Shown here: piece after piece, positions 25,055 to 33,589 of the stretch
Layout of the letters: each line of letters starts with the position of its first letter
Position numbering within the stretch: position 1 is the first letter of the stretch
Source: CATOSP01 sp965204715
GTDB taxonomy: Bacteria; Chloroflexota; Dehalococcoidia; Lucifugimonadales; UBA3495
Assembly (NCBI GenBank): GCA_965204715.1
Contig: OZ242009.1
Location: 3,348,001-3,412,000, forward strand
DNA length: 64,000 nt
Reading direction: 5' to 3'
Position numbers and translations under genes: made by a program
The notes under the pieces: model-generated
Databases searched by the model: none
What the model was told of the DNA's origin: nothing
The model's input: only the letters and a program-made list of their open reading frames with translations

Positions 25055-25414
25055 ATGCCCAGGCAGGACCCCGGCGAACCTTACTTCCGAGTGGACTCTC
25101 ATGAAGCCAAATCGATGCTGGATGCCGAGCCGGACAACATAGTTGTCGTCGACGTGCGCCGTGACGACGAGTGGGTGACCGGGCATGTTGCGGGAGCGAT
25201 ACACATCCCCATCGACGACCTGACAGACCACATGGATGAAGTGCCCCAGGACAAGAAGCTGTTGTTCATCTGCGCGGCGGGTGTGCGAAGCGGCCTGGCA
25301 TGTGAAATTGCCGCATCGATGGGTTACGACCCGGCCAACTTGTTCAACATCGAGGATGGCACCCCGGCCTGGATCGGGGGGAACTACCCCACCAACTACG
25401 GAGAGAACCCCTAA
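25055..25414 (+). CDS. Rhodanese-like sulfurtransferase
   Basis: 119 residues, a single rhodanese domain: VVVDVRRDDEWVTGHVAGAIHIP followed by LFICAAGVRSGLACEIAASMG, where CAAGVRS is the active-site loop with the catalytic Cys. It ends with DGTPAWIGGNYPT. It transfers sulfane sulfur or handles related sulfur groups. It sits inside the SAM-riboswitch operon between MTA phosphorylase and ahcY, suggesting a sulfur or selenium handling role there. Confidence 0.88.
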   Translation: MPRQDPGEPYFRVDSHEAKSMLDAEPDNIVVVDVRRDDEWVTGHVAGAIHIPIDDLTDHMDEVPQDKKLLFICAAGVRSGLACEIAASMGYDPANLFNIEDGTPAWIGGNYPTNYGENP

Positions 25415-25495
25415 ACAACCAAACTGTCCGAAGGGATACATGCCACTCAAAGGGAGTGGGAGAGGTGGTGAGGGAGCGGCAAAAGGAGAAAACGT

Positions 25496-26767
25496 TTGAC
25501 TTCAAGATCATCCACCGGCCACGTTAAGGACCTGAGCCTGGCACAGGAAGGAGTGAACCGCATCGAATGGGCGGGGCGGGAGATGCCCGTCGTGGGTCTC
25601 ATCCGTGAGCGGTTCATCCGTGAGAAGCCCTTGGCCGGAGTACGCATGTCTGCCTGTCTCCACGTGACGACGGAGACGGCCAACCTCGTCATTGCCCTCA
25701 AGGATGGAGGCGCAGATGTTGTCGTCTGCGCCAGCAACCCGCTCAGCACCCAGGACGACGTGGCCGCCGCTCTGGTCCATGAGTACGGGATTCCCACTTT
25801 CTCCATCAAGGGCGAAGACGACGAGACCTACTACTCTCACATATCCGCCGTCCTGGACCACCAGCCCAACATCACGATGGACGACGGCGCAGATTTGGTA
25901 AGCACACTGCACAGGGAGCGAGCCGAGCTGTTGCGACACGTTATCGGCGGAACCGAAGAGACCACCACCGGGGTAATCCGCCTCACGGCGATGGCCAATG
26001 ACGAGAAGCTAGCCTATCCCATTATTGCGGTCAACGAGGCGGAGACCAAGCACTTTTTCGACAACCGCTACGGTACTGGCCAGAGCACCCTCGACGGCAT
26101 TACCCGCGCGACGAACATCCTGTGGGCAGGCCGCAGGGTGGTGGTGTCTGGTTATGGTTGGTGCGGCCGGGGCATCGCCTCCCGGGCCAAGGGTATGGGC
26201 TCTCATGTAATTGTTACCGAAGTCAGCCCGGTGCGCGCCCTCGAAGCAGTGATGGACGGCTTTACGGTGATGTCCAGCGTGGAGGCTGCGAAGGTTGGTG
26301 AGGTGTTCATCACCGCGACCGGAGGCTACCACGCCATCGGACGGGACCACCTGGAGGTGATGCCAAACGGAGCAATCCTGAGCAACAGCGGGCACTTCAA
26401 CGTCGAGATCGACCTGAACGCCTTGGAGGAGATGTCCACCGGCAAGCGGAAGGCACGCGAGTTCGTCGATGAGTACCAGATCAGCGACGGGAGGAAGATT
26501 TACGTTCTTGGCGAAGGGAGACTGATCAACCTGGCCGCTGCCGAGGGGCATCCGTCGGCCGTAATGGACATGAGCTTCGCCAACCAGGCGTTGGGGGCAG
26601 AGCACATAGTCAAGAACCACGGCCAACTGACGCCGGGGGTCTACCCGGTGCCAGAGGACATCGACGCGGAGGTGGGGAGGCTGAAGCTGGAGTCGCTGGG
26701 CATCACGATAGATACCCTGACTCCGGAACAACAGAACTACCAGGAAAGCTGGGAGTTCGGCACGTAA
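25496..26767 (+). CDS. ahcY: Adenosylhomocysteinase
   Basis: 423 residues from TTG 25496, which has AAGGAG at 7 nt. Family signatures: GVRMSACLHVTTETANLVIAL (short form MSACLHVTTETA), CASNPLSTQDDVAAAL, VNEAETKHFFDNRYGTGQST and the NAD-binding VVVSGYGWCGRGIASRAKG (GxGxxG). LSNSGHFNVEIDL, GEGRLINLAAAEGHPS and MDMSFANQALGAE complete the match. It is the shorter, archaeal/bacterial form without the eukaryotic-type insert. It cleaves S-adenosylhomocysteine to adenosine and homocysteine. Between the rhodanese gene and metK. Confidence 0.95.
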   Translation: MTSRSSTGHVKDLSLAQEGVNRIEWAGREMPVVGLIRERFIREKPLAGVRMSACLHVTTETANLVIALKDGGADVVVCASNPLSTQDDVAAALVHEYGIPTFSIKGEDDETYYSHISAVLDHQPNITMDDGADLVSTLHRERAELLRHVIGGTEETTTGVIRLTAMANDEKLAYPIIAVNEAETKHFFDNRYGTGQSTLDGITRATNILWAGRRVVVSGYGWCGRGIASRAKGMGSHVIVTEVSPVRALEAVMDGFTVMSSVEAAKVGEVFITATGGYHAIGRDHLEVMPNGAILSNSGHFNVEIDLNALEEMSTGKRKAREFVDEYQISDGRKIYVLGEGRLINLAAAEGHPSAVMDMSFANQALGAEHIVKNHGQLTPGVYPVPEDIDAEVGRLKLESLGITIDTLTPEQQNYQESWEFGT

Positions 26768-26792
26768 GCAACCCTTTACCAGGAGAAGGACT

Positions 26793-28019
26793 ATGGCCTT
26801 ACTTTTTACAACCTCACCCAAGTACCTGCTCACTTCCGAGTCCGTAACCGAGGGACACCCCGACAAGTTGTGCGACCAGATATCCGACGCAGTCCTGGAC
26901 GCAGCCTTGGCCGACGACCAGATGAGCCGGGTCGCATGTGAGACCGTTGCCACCAAGAACCTCGTCATGGTAACGGGAGAGATAACCTCCAACTCCAGGC
27001 TTGACTTCAACGAGATAGCCCGGCAGGTGATCCTGGACATCGGGTATACTGACGTAAAATACGGACTCGACGGCGGTTCCTGCGGCGTCATCGCCCATGT
27101 CAGCCAACAGTCCGCCGACATCAGCCAGGGCGTCACCACCTCCCTGGAACATCGGGACAACGGCGTAGCCGCTGACGCCCGCCGGGCCACCGGGGCTGGA
27201 GATCAGGGCATGATGGTCGGGTTCGCCTGCAACGAGACGGAGGGCCTGATGCCCCTGACCGTAGACCTGTCCCACCGCCTGGTGGAGAGGCTTGCTGTCG
27301 TGCGCAAGGACGGCACACTTCCCTACCTGGGACCGGATGGCAAGTCACAGGTGACGGTGGAGTACAGGTACGGGAGACCCCACCGGGTCGACGCTGTTGT
27401 CATCAGCACCCAGCACGAAGATCAGGAGGACCGGGGTGCGTTTCGGGAGATGATCCGCCAGGACATTATCGAGCATGTCATCAAGCCTGTGGTGCCCGGC
27501 GAGTTGCTCGACGACGACACCAACTACTACGTGAACCCCAGCGGCTGGTTCGTCATTGGCGGACCGCAGGGTGACACCGGGTTGACCGGGCGGAAGATCC
27601 TTGTGGACACCTACGGCGGCATAGCCCGCCACGGTGGCGGCGCATTCTCAGGGAAGGACCCTACGAAGGTTGACCGCTCCGGAGCGTATGCAGCCCGCTA
27701 CGTTGCCAAGAACATCGTCGCCGCCGGTCTGGCCGACCGGGTTGAGGTCATTGTGTCCTACGCCATCGGCGTCGCCAGGCCAATCTCCATTTCCGTCGAG
27801 ACCTTCGACACCAACCACATGCCTAATGAGCGCATCGTTGAATTGGTTGACGAACACTTCGACCTGCGTCCTGGCGCAATCATCGAAGACCTAGACCTGC
27901 GGCGCCCGATCTACGGCAAGACGGCGGCATACGGACATTTCGGCCGCAACGACCTGGACCTGCCATGGGAGCGGACCGACAAGGCCGATGCCCTCCGGTC
28001 CGCGGCGGGACTGGCATAG
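26793..28019 (+). CDS. metK: S-adenosylmethionine synthetase
   Basis: 408 residues with all key motifs: SVTEGHPDKLCDQISDAVLD, then GAGDQGMMVGFACNET, IGGPQGDTGLTGRK and GGGAFSGKDPTKVDRSGAY. It makes S-adenosylmethionine from methionine and ATP. A clear AGGAG site precedes the ATG. It lies 25 nt after ahcY and is presumably down-regulated by its own product through the leader riboswitch. Confidence 0.97.
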   Translation: MALLFTTSPKYLLTSESVTEGHPDKLCDQISDAVLDAALADDQMSRVACETVATKNLVMVTGEITSNSRLDFNEIARQVILDIGYTDVKYGLDGGSCGVIAHVSQQSADISQGVTTSLEHRDNGVAADARRATGAGDQGMMVGFACNETEGLMPLTVDLSHRLVERLAVVRKDGTLPYLGPDGKSQVTVEYRYGRPHRVDAVVISTQHEDQEDRGAFREMIRQDIIEHVIKPVVPGELLDDDTNYYVNPSGWFVIGGPQGDTGLTGRKILVDTYGGIARHGGGAFSGKDPTKVDRSGAYAARYVAKNIVAAGLADRVEVIVSYAIGVARPISISVETFDTNHMPNERIVELVDEHFDLRPGAIIEDLDLRRPIYGKTAAYGHFGRNDLDLPWERTDKADALRSAAGLA

Positions 28020-28081
28020 TACCAGAGATAATCGTGGCTGGCAGCCCTCGGACTAAAGAAAGCGTTGGAAGGGGCTGGACA

Positions 28082-28846
28082 ATGCAGACACAGCAACAGG
28101 GCAGGCCGATTGCCGACCTGTCCTCCGAAGACCGGGTACTGTTCCGAAAATGCCTGGAAGAACTTCGGGAACGCAGGGGAGGTGCGTCCATTGAGAGCGT
28201 CCCGGCGAGAGAAATATTGGAACCCCATCTCGATAACGTCCCGGATCGGGTGGGACGAGCGCTTCTGCATGTGATCCAACGGGACGAACAAGGCCCGGCC
28301 CGAGGCGAGCTTGCACCGGACTTCAACCTGAAGCTGCTCGGCTCCAATGACCGGGTGTGTCTCTCCAGCTTTCGCGGCCAACGTCCCGTTGCCCTGGTCT
28401 TCGGCAGCTACACTTGACCCCCGTTCCGCGCCCAGGTGGGGCGCATAGAGGCGATACGGGACAGGTTCGTTGGACAGGTGGAATTTTTCGTCGTTTACGT
28501 GCGCGAGGCCCACCCCACCGACGGATGGCAGGTCGACGCCAACGTGCAGGACGAAGTCTATTACCGGCAGCACCAGAGCTATGACGAGCGGGAAGGGGTT
28601 GCCCAAGCGTGCAACCTCGGACTGAACATCACGATCCCCATCCTGGTTGAGGAGATGGACAACTCCATCGACGAGGCATATGGCGCAGCTCCGGAACGAG
28701 TCTACCTGGTCGACACAGATGGCAGGGTAGCCTATCACGGCGGCGCGGGCCCATTCTTCTTCAACCTGGACGAATGGGAGCAGGCGATTCAGACGTCCGT
28801 TGTCACAGAGGACTCAGTAGCCACCGGCCAAGGAACATCTCCGTGA
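28082..28846 (+). CDS. Deiodinase-like selenoprotein (TGA at 28415-28417 read as selenocysteine)
   Basis: The frame opens at ATG 28082 (AAGGGG upstream), meets TGA at 28415-28417 and continues in the same frame to TGA at 28844-28846, giving 254 residues with Sec at 112. The site reads FGSYT-U-PPFR, the active-site signature of the iodothyronine deiodinase family. It is followed by FFVVYVREAHPTDGW, a second hallmark. The N-terminal 75 residues form a helical region (LSSEDRVLFRKCLEELRER) before the thioredoxin-like part. Deiodinase-like bacterial proteins are redox selenoenzymes, most without known substrates. A SECIS-like hairpin follows the TGA. The stop overlaps the start of the phosphohexomutase gene (GTGA). 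Downstream of metK in the SAM-riboswitch operon. Confidence 0.92.
28418..28450 (+). promoter_or_regulatory. Bacterial SECIS element of the deiodinase-like selenoprotein
   Basis: GCGCCC (28428-28433) pairs with GGGCGC (28439-28444) around an AGGTG loop. The loop starts 16 nt past the TGA and has G at its second position. This fits the bSECIS pattern, at the lower limit of the spacing. SelB binding is inferred. Confidence 0.7.
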
Positions 28847-30258
28847 CCACGCCAATCAGCTTCGGAACGGACGGCTGGCGGGCAATAATAGCCGAAGAGT
28901 TCACCTTTGAGAACGTAGGCCGTTGCGCCCAGGGTTTGGCCGACTACCTCAAGGCCACAGGATCAGCTGGGAAAGGACTGGTTGTAGGGCACGATACCCG
29001 GTTTCTCTCCAGGGAATTCGCCGAGACAGTTGCCTCGGTAATGGCGGCCAATGAAGTCAAAACCCATTTGGCCGAGACCTCTTCTCCCACCCCGGTCCTC
29101 AGCTTCAGCGTCTTGAACCACCAGGCGGCGGGCGCGGCCATCATTACGGCGAGCCACAACCCCGGCATCTGGAACGGGTTCAAGTTCAAGCCGGACTACG
29201 CCGGCAGCGCAACCCAGGAAATAACCAACCTTCTCGAACACTTCATCTCCAGTGTCGGCCGGGTTAAGTCGGTCCCTATCGTCCAGGCGCGTGAGCAAAG
29301 GTGGGTGATCGATTTCGACCCCGCCCCATCGTACATGGAGAAAGTCTCCGGATTGGTGGACCTGGAGGCCATACGCAGCGCCGGTCTGAACATCCGCGTC
29401 GATGCCATGTTCGGGGCTGGCGCAGGCTATATCCCCCATCTCGTCTCCGGCGGCGCTACGGTGGTGGATGAGATGCACGGGACTCGCAATCCAGCGTTCC
29501 CGGGCATGGAGCAACCGGAACCCATTGCCCCCAATCTGGGACTGTTGATGCAGGCGGTGAAGGAGCAAGGGTTCTCGGTGGGTCTTGCCCTGGACGGTGA
29601 CGCGGACCGTATCGGTGTGGTAGATGAGCACGGCAGCTTCATTACCACCCTGGAAGTATTCTCGCTGTTGGCCTTTTACCTGCTGGAGGAAAAAGGCCAA
29701 CGCGGGCCGTTGGTGAAGGGCGTCACGTCGTCCATGATGCTGAACAAACTCGCTCAGCTTTATGGGGTGGACATCCACGAGATGAGGGTCGGCTTCAAGT
29801 ACATCGGCCCAAAGATGTCCGAAACCGATGCGCTGATGGCCGGAGAGGAAAGCGGGGGGTTCTCATTCCGGGGCCACATCCCTGAAAGGGATGGAATCCT
29901 AAGCGGACTGTTCGTGCTTGAGTACATGGCCCGCACCGGCAAAACCCCATCTGAACTGGTACGGGGCCTCTTCGACAGGGTGGGGGAGCACTATTACCAC
30001 CGCCGCGATGTGACGTTCGACGCGCAAGACCGGGACCGCATTCAGTCCAGACTGGACAGCCCGGACTTGACCCAACTTGCCGGAATGCCTATACGAGGTA
30101 CAGACGCCATTGACGGGCGGCGGCTATTGTTCGACAACGCCTGGCTGATTTCTCGCTTCTCCGGCACAGAGCCGCTACTGCGCGTTTACGCCGAAGCAGA
30201 CAGCCAGGCAGACGTGGAAAACCTGCTCAACGCGGCAACTGAATACTTGGGAGTCTAG
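28843..30258 (+). CDS. Phosphohexomutase (phosphoglucomutase/phosphomannomutase family)
   Basis: 471 residues from GTG 28843, which overlaps the preceding stop (GTGA); a longer frame begins at 28774 inside the selenoprotein gene. Domain signatures are SFGTDGWRAIIAEEFT, IITASHNPGIWNGFK with the catalytic Ser, LALDGDADRIGVV with the metal loop, GEESGGFSF for sugar binding and RFSGTEPLLRVY for phosphate binding. It interconverts hexose-1- and -6-phosphates (glucose, mannose or glucosamine); the sugar is not resolvable. It converges with rpsI with only about 10 nt between stops. Confidence 0.93.
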   Translation: MTTPISFGTDGWRAIIAEEFTFENVGRCAQGLADYLKATGSAGKGLVVGHDTRFLSREFAETVASVMAANEVKTHLAETSSPTPVLSFSVLNHQAAGAAIITASHNPGIWNGFKFKPDYAGSATQEITNLLEHFISSVGRVKSVPIVQAREQRWVIDFDPAPSYMEKVSGLVDLEAIRSAGLNIRVDAMFGAGAGYIPHLVSGGATVVDEMHGTRNPAFPGMEQPEPIAPNLGLLMQAVKEQGFSVGLALDGDADRIGVVDEHGSFITTLEVFSLLAFYLLEEKGQRGPLVKGVTSSMMLNKLAQLYGVDIHEMRVGFKYIGPKMSETDALMAGEESGGFSFRGHIPERDGILSGLFVLEYMARTGKTPSELVRGLFDRVGEHYYHRRDVTFDAQDRDRIQSRLDSPDLTQLAGMPIRGTDAIDGRRLLFDNAWLISRFSGTEPLLRVYAEADSQADVENLLNAATEYLGV

Positions 30259-30268
30259 TACGCCCGGG

Positions 30269-30679
30269 CTAACGCTTGGTGTACTGGGGAGCCCGCCGTG
30301 CGCGCTTCAGTCCGTACTTCTTGCTTTCCTTGATTCGCGCGTCCCGGGTGATGAACCCGTGGCGGCGCAACCCGGCCTTCAGACCGGGGTCGTAGGCAAC
30401 CAGCGCTCGGGCTACTCCGTGCCTGATGGCCTGCGCCTGGGAATGCACACCACCCCCGATGACCCGTACCATTACGCGGAACCTGTTGCCCATCTCGGTG
30501 ACCCGAAAAGGTTCCTGGATAATATCCTGCCAGGGACGCCATCCGAAGTACTCGTCTACTGGCTTGCCATTGACTATCGTGGGACCGCCATCGTCCAAGT
30601 AGAGTTTCACCTTAGCAATGGACGTCTTACGCTTGCCGGTGCCGTAGTAATATTCCTGCTCCGCTGCGGATCCTACCAA
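30269..30679 (-). CDS. rpsI: 30S ribosomal protein S9
   Basis: 136 residues, TTG start with AAAGG upstream. Contains YYYGTGKRKTSIAKVKLY, then RVIGGGVHSQAQAIRHG and the conserved C-terminal tail ARRAPQYTKR, whose Lys-Arg end reaches the P-site tRNA. Last gene of the superoperon, downstream of rplM by 37 nt. Confidence 0.97.
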   Translation of the reverse strand: MVGSAAEQEYYYGTGKRKTSIAKVKLYLDDGGPTIVNGKPVDEYFGWRPWQDIIQEPFRVTEMGNRFRVMVRVIGGGVHSQAQAIRHGVARALVAYDPGLKAGLRRHGFITRDARIKESKKYGLKRARRAPQYTKR

Positions 30680-30716
30680 ACCTTTACCTGCCCTAAGCCT
30701 TATTCATCCGGGACTG

Positions 30717-31151
30717 TTACTCTCCGAACCCGGCCACTTGTGCCTCGTGGGGATGTGTCTCCCCGGAGTACACCTTCAGCCGTCTGAGCATGTGCCGCCC
30801 GTGGTTATTCCGGGGAAGCATTCCCTTCACCGCCAACTCGATAACACGTTCTGGCCTCGTTTCGAGCATGTCTCCAAGCCGGAATGTCTTCAGGTTGCCG
30901 ACATAGCCGCTGTGCCGGTAGTAGAGCTTTTGGTCCCTCTTCCGCCCTGTGATCCGGACCTTGGAGGCGTTGACCACGATAACGTAGTCGCCGGTCATCA
31001 CTGAGCGGGAATACTCCGGCTTGTCCTTGCCCTGGAGCGCCATAGCGATGTCCCGGGACAGGCGGCCCAGCACCTGGCCTGTCGCGTCAATGACCCGCCA
31101 CTTCGCGGGGACTTCGCCGTTCTTGGGGAAATATGTGCTAACTCTCTTCAT
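30717..31151 (-). CDS. rplM: 50S ribosomal protein L13
   Basis: 144 residues: TYFPKNGEVPAKWRVIDATG, GDYVIVVNASKVRITGRK and MLPRNNHGRHMLRRLKVY are standard L13 segments. It overlaps the end of truA by 14 nt, so translation may be coupled. Early assembly protein of the 50S subunit. Confidence 0.97.
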   Translation of the reverse strand: MKRVSTYFPKNGEVPAKWRVIDATGQVLGRLSRDIAMALQGKDKPEYSRSVMTGDYVIVVNASKVRITGRKRDQKLYYRHSGYVGNLKTFRLGDMLETRPERVIELAVKGMLPRNNHGRHMLRRLKVYSGETHPHEAQVAGFGE

Positions 31152-31917
31152 CTTCTCTGACTACACATGACCGGAAGTCCGGGTATTTTACCTTCATCAG
31201 GCAGAGACCGCTGGCCGGTACTGACGGCAGGGAAAAACCTTTCCCCGTCTCTCCCGCCAGCACCCTGCCTAATATGTTCGTATCCAGTTTCCCTTTGCCA
31301 ACCTCAATAAGTATCGCGTTTGTCCTCCGCACCAAGTGCTTCAGGAACCCGTTGGCCTCGCACTCTATGATAACATCTGACTCTTCTCTCCACACGTCCC
31401 ACCTGTATACCGTGCGGACCGCGCTCCTGTCGGCTGGATGGTCCGAGACCAGAGGGCGGAAGTCCTGGTCTCCCATCACGGCCTCCGCAGCCTTTGCCAT
31501 TAAGCTCACATCCAGCGGCTCCCGTAACCAAAAGCTCGTGTGCCGCCCCAGCGGGGATGGCCAATCCCGATTGGATACCGTGTACCTGTAGACCCTGCTA
31601 GCGGCGCTCTTCCTGGAGTGGAACTCCGGGACCATCCAGTATGCTGACTGGACCCGGATGTCAGATGGAAGGTAGAAGTTCATCCCGGATGGGAAGGACT
31701 CGACCGTTCTGTCGGCCATGATGGCAAAGTCAACCACCTGTCCCCGGGCATGTGCCCCGGAATCGGTCCTGCTTGCGCCCCTGATCCGCACCTCTTGGCC
31801 AGAGAAACGACGCAACCCGGATTCCAATTCGCCTTGTATGGTGGGCTGGTCCCGCTGGACCTGGAAACCCTTGTATTTTGTGCCTTCGTATTCTACGAGT
31901 AGCGCCACTCTCCTCAT
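31138..31917 (-). CDS. truA: tRNA pseudouridine(38-40) synthase
   Basis: 259 residues. It begins VALLVEYEGTKYKGFQVQRD. The catalytic Asp is in IRGASRTDSGAHARGQVVDF, and FLKHLVRRTNAILIEVGKG near the C-terminus is family-typical. It isomerises uridines at positions 38-40 of tRNA anticodon arms. Its position between rplQ and rplM is the classical one. Confidence 0.96.
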   Translation of the reverse strand: MRRVALLVEYEGTKYKGFQVQRDQPTIQGELESGLRRFSGQEVRIRGASRTDSGAHARGQVVDFAIMADRTVESFPSGMNFYLPSDIRVQSAYWMVPEFHSRKSAASRVYRYTVSNRDWPSPLGRHTSFWLREPLDVSLMAKAAEAVMGDQDFRPLVSDHPADRSAVRTVYRWDVWREESDVIIECEANGFLKHLVRRTNAILIEVGKGKLDTNILGRVLAGETGKGFSLPSVPASGLCLMKVKYPDFRSCVVREDEES

Positions 31918-31982
31918 GCCGGTTCATCCAGGGGATTGTAGCCTTGGGTGGGATTAGGGGTCAGACCCCCAAATTAAGACGA

Positions 31983-32012
31983 TCTAGCCCGGCGAGGTGC
32001 ACTCCGGCTAGA
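31983..32012 (-). terminator. Hairpin at the end of rplQ
   Basis: TCTAGCCCGG (31983-31992) and CCGGCTAGA (32004-32012) pair with one bulge; the arm covers the rplQ stop codon. On the minus strand it is followed by TCGTCTTAATTT. A possible partial terminator before truA. Confidence 0.45.
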
Positions 32013-32361
32013 CCAACTCGATAACCGCTATCTCAGCCCCATCACCCTGCCGGCGGCCGAGCTTGATGATCCTGGTGTATCCTCCAGCGCGGTCAGCGTA
32101 CCGGGGCGCTACTTCATCGAACACCTTCTTCACCACCATCTTGTTGGGCACCTGAGCCAATGCGAGTCGGCGATGGTGCAAAGTGCCCTTCTTGCCGTGC
32201 GTGATGAGCTTCTCGGCGACGATGCGAGTCTCTTTAGCTTTGGCCAGCGTGGTGGTGATCCGCTCGTGTTGGATTAACTCCGATGTGAGACCACGCAGGA
32301 GGGCTTTCCGCTGGTCCTTATACCGGCTTAACTTTCTGCCAGCGACACGGTGAGAAGCCAT
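32008..32361 (-). CDS. rplQ: 50S ribosomal protein L17
   Basis: 117 residues: ASHRVAGRKLSRYKDQRKAL, LTSELIQHERITTTLAKAKE and GGYTRIIKLGRRQGDGA match L17 throughout. It follows rpoA by 2 nt, the usual alpha-operon arrangement. Confidence 0.97.
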   Translation of the reverse strand: MASHRVAGRKLSRYKDQRKALLRGLTSELIQHERITTTLAKAKETRIVAEKLITHGKKGTLHHRRLALAQVPNKMVVKKVFDEVAPRYADRAGGYTRIIKLGRRQGDGAEIAVIELV

Positions 32362-32363
32362 GG

Positions 32364-33581
32364 TTAGAGATCCCCCTCCTCTTCATCGTCGTGGTCGTCG
32401 GCGTCGTCATCCTCATCTTCATCCAACTCATCATTGTCGGGAACTGACCATGATTCTTCTCCAGACTGAGCCTGGCTGGAAGCGGGACTTCCTATGCCAC
32501 CGGATGCTATCAGCTCTCCCAACTCTTCAGGCGAAAGGGTTACGCCCGTGGGTAATGCGCCTGGTTCCAGAACATCCCTGTTGATGGTTGCAGTCGGAAA
32601 TTCGTCGCTCGCGTTAGGAGCGATACCATGTTCTACGAGCTTGTCCTTCAACTCAGTCAGGGACTTGAAGCCGAAGTTCCTAATCTTGAGGAGTTCATCG
32701 TCGGACCGCTCCAAGACCTCGCCAAGCTTGGTGATGTGGGCCCGCTTCAGGCAGTTCAACGTTCGCGGCGAGAGTTCCAGCTTCTCGATGGGAGTCTGAT
32801 AGATTTCGGGAGACACCATTAGCGACGCACGGTCCATCCGGGTCTCAACGGACTCGTCCAAGTTGCTAAACAGGAAGTAGTGGTTGACCAGCGAATTGGC
32901 TGCGCGGCGCACAGCTTCCACAGGAGAGACTGTTCCGTCAGTCCAGACCTCCAGCACCAGCCGCTCGTAGTCTGTTACCTGCCCCACCCGAGTGTGCTCG
33001 ACCTCGAAGTTGACCTTTCGCACAGGACTGAAAATTGCGTCCACCGGCAAAACGCCCACCGGCATACTTTCGGAACCTTCCCCTTGCTTGGCCTGCTGGT
33101 ACCCAACGCCCTGCTCGACGTTGAACTCGATCGAAAGCCGGGAGTCATCGGAGTCCAGGGTTGCCAGATGCAACTCAGGGTTCACTACCTGGAAGTCGAC
33201 AGATGTGATTATGTCCCCGGCACAGACGCGACCGGGACCTGAGACATCGAGCCGCATCTTGCCAGTGCGCTCAGACCGGGAACGAATCCGAATCCGCTTG
33301 ACGTTGAGCAGCAGGTCCATGACTTCTTCCTTGACACCGGGAATAGCCGCATACTCATGGACCACATCGTCGATCTTCACCCACGTGATGGCGCTGCCAT
33401 TGGTAGAACTCATAAGAATCCTCCGCAACGGGTTGCCGATAGTGCGGGCAAACCCTCGCTGGAGCGGCTCGACAGCTACTTTGCCGTACTTGTCGCTCGA
33501 CTCCAAGACCTGAACACCAAGTTTCGGTGGCTCTGGCCCTCCGTCGGGGTAAGTGGAAGAAATGACGTTAATATCCAACAT
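32364..33581 (-). CDS. rpoA: RNA polymerase alpha subunit with an acidic C-terminal extension
   Basis: 405 residues against about 315-330 usually. The N-terminal dimerisation domain (GFARTIGNPLRRILMSS; GVKEEVMDLLLNVK) and the C-terminal domain (ELSPRTLNCLKRAHITKLGE; LLKIRNFGFKSLTELKDKL) are complete, ending near residue 320. The extra 85 residues include a 50-residue linker and a final stretch of about 25 residues that are nearly all Asp/Glu. I see no domain in the tail. It could modulate promoter or activator contacts. Flanked by rpsD and rplQ. Confidence 0.96.
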   Translation of the reverse strand: MLDINVISSTYPDGGPEPPKLGVQVLESSDKYGKVAVEPLQRGFARTIGNPLRRILMSSTNGSAITWVKIDDVVHEYAAIPGVKEEVMDLLLNVKRIRIRSRSERTGKMRLDVSGPGRVCAGDIITSVDFQVVNPELHLATLDSDDSRLSIEFNVEQGVGYQQAKQGEGSESMPVGVLPVDAIFSPVRKVNFEVEHTRVGQVTDYERLVLEVWTDGTVSPVEAVRRAANSLVNHYFLFSNLDESVETRMDRASLMVSPEIYQTPIEKLELSPRTLNCLKRAHITKLGEVLERSDDELLKIRNFGFKSLTELKDKLVEHGIAPNASDEFPTATINRDVLEPGALPTGVTLSPEELGELIASGGIGSPASSQAQSGEESWSVPDNDELDEDEDDDADDHDDEEEGDL

Positions 33582-33589
33582 GCAGTCAC

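Noticed and set aside
27911..28738. Minus-strand open frame across metK and the selenoprotein gene
   Set aside because: Antisense to two genes with strong family motifs; no start context.
28436..28846. Independent short gene starting at ATG 28436 after the deiodinase TGA
   Set aside because: It is the second half of the same reading frame; the deiodinase active-site motif spans the TGA and the upstream part is in phase.
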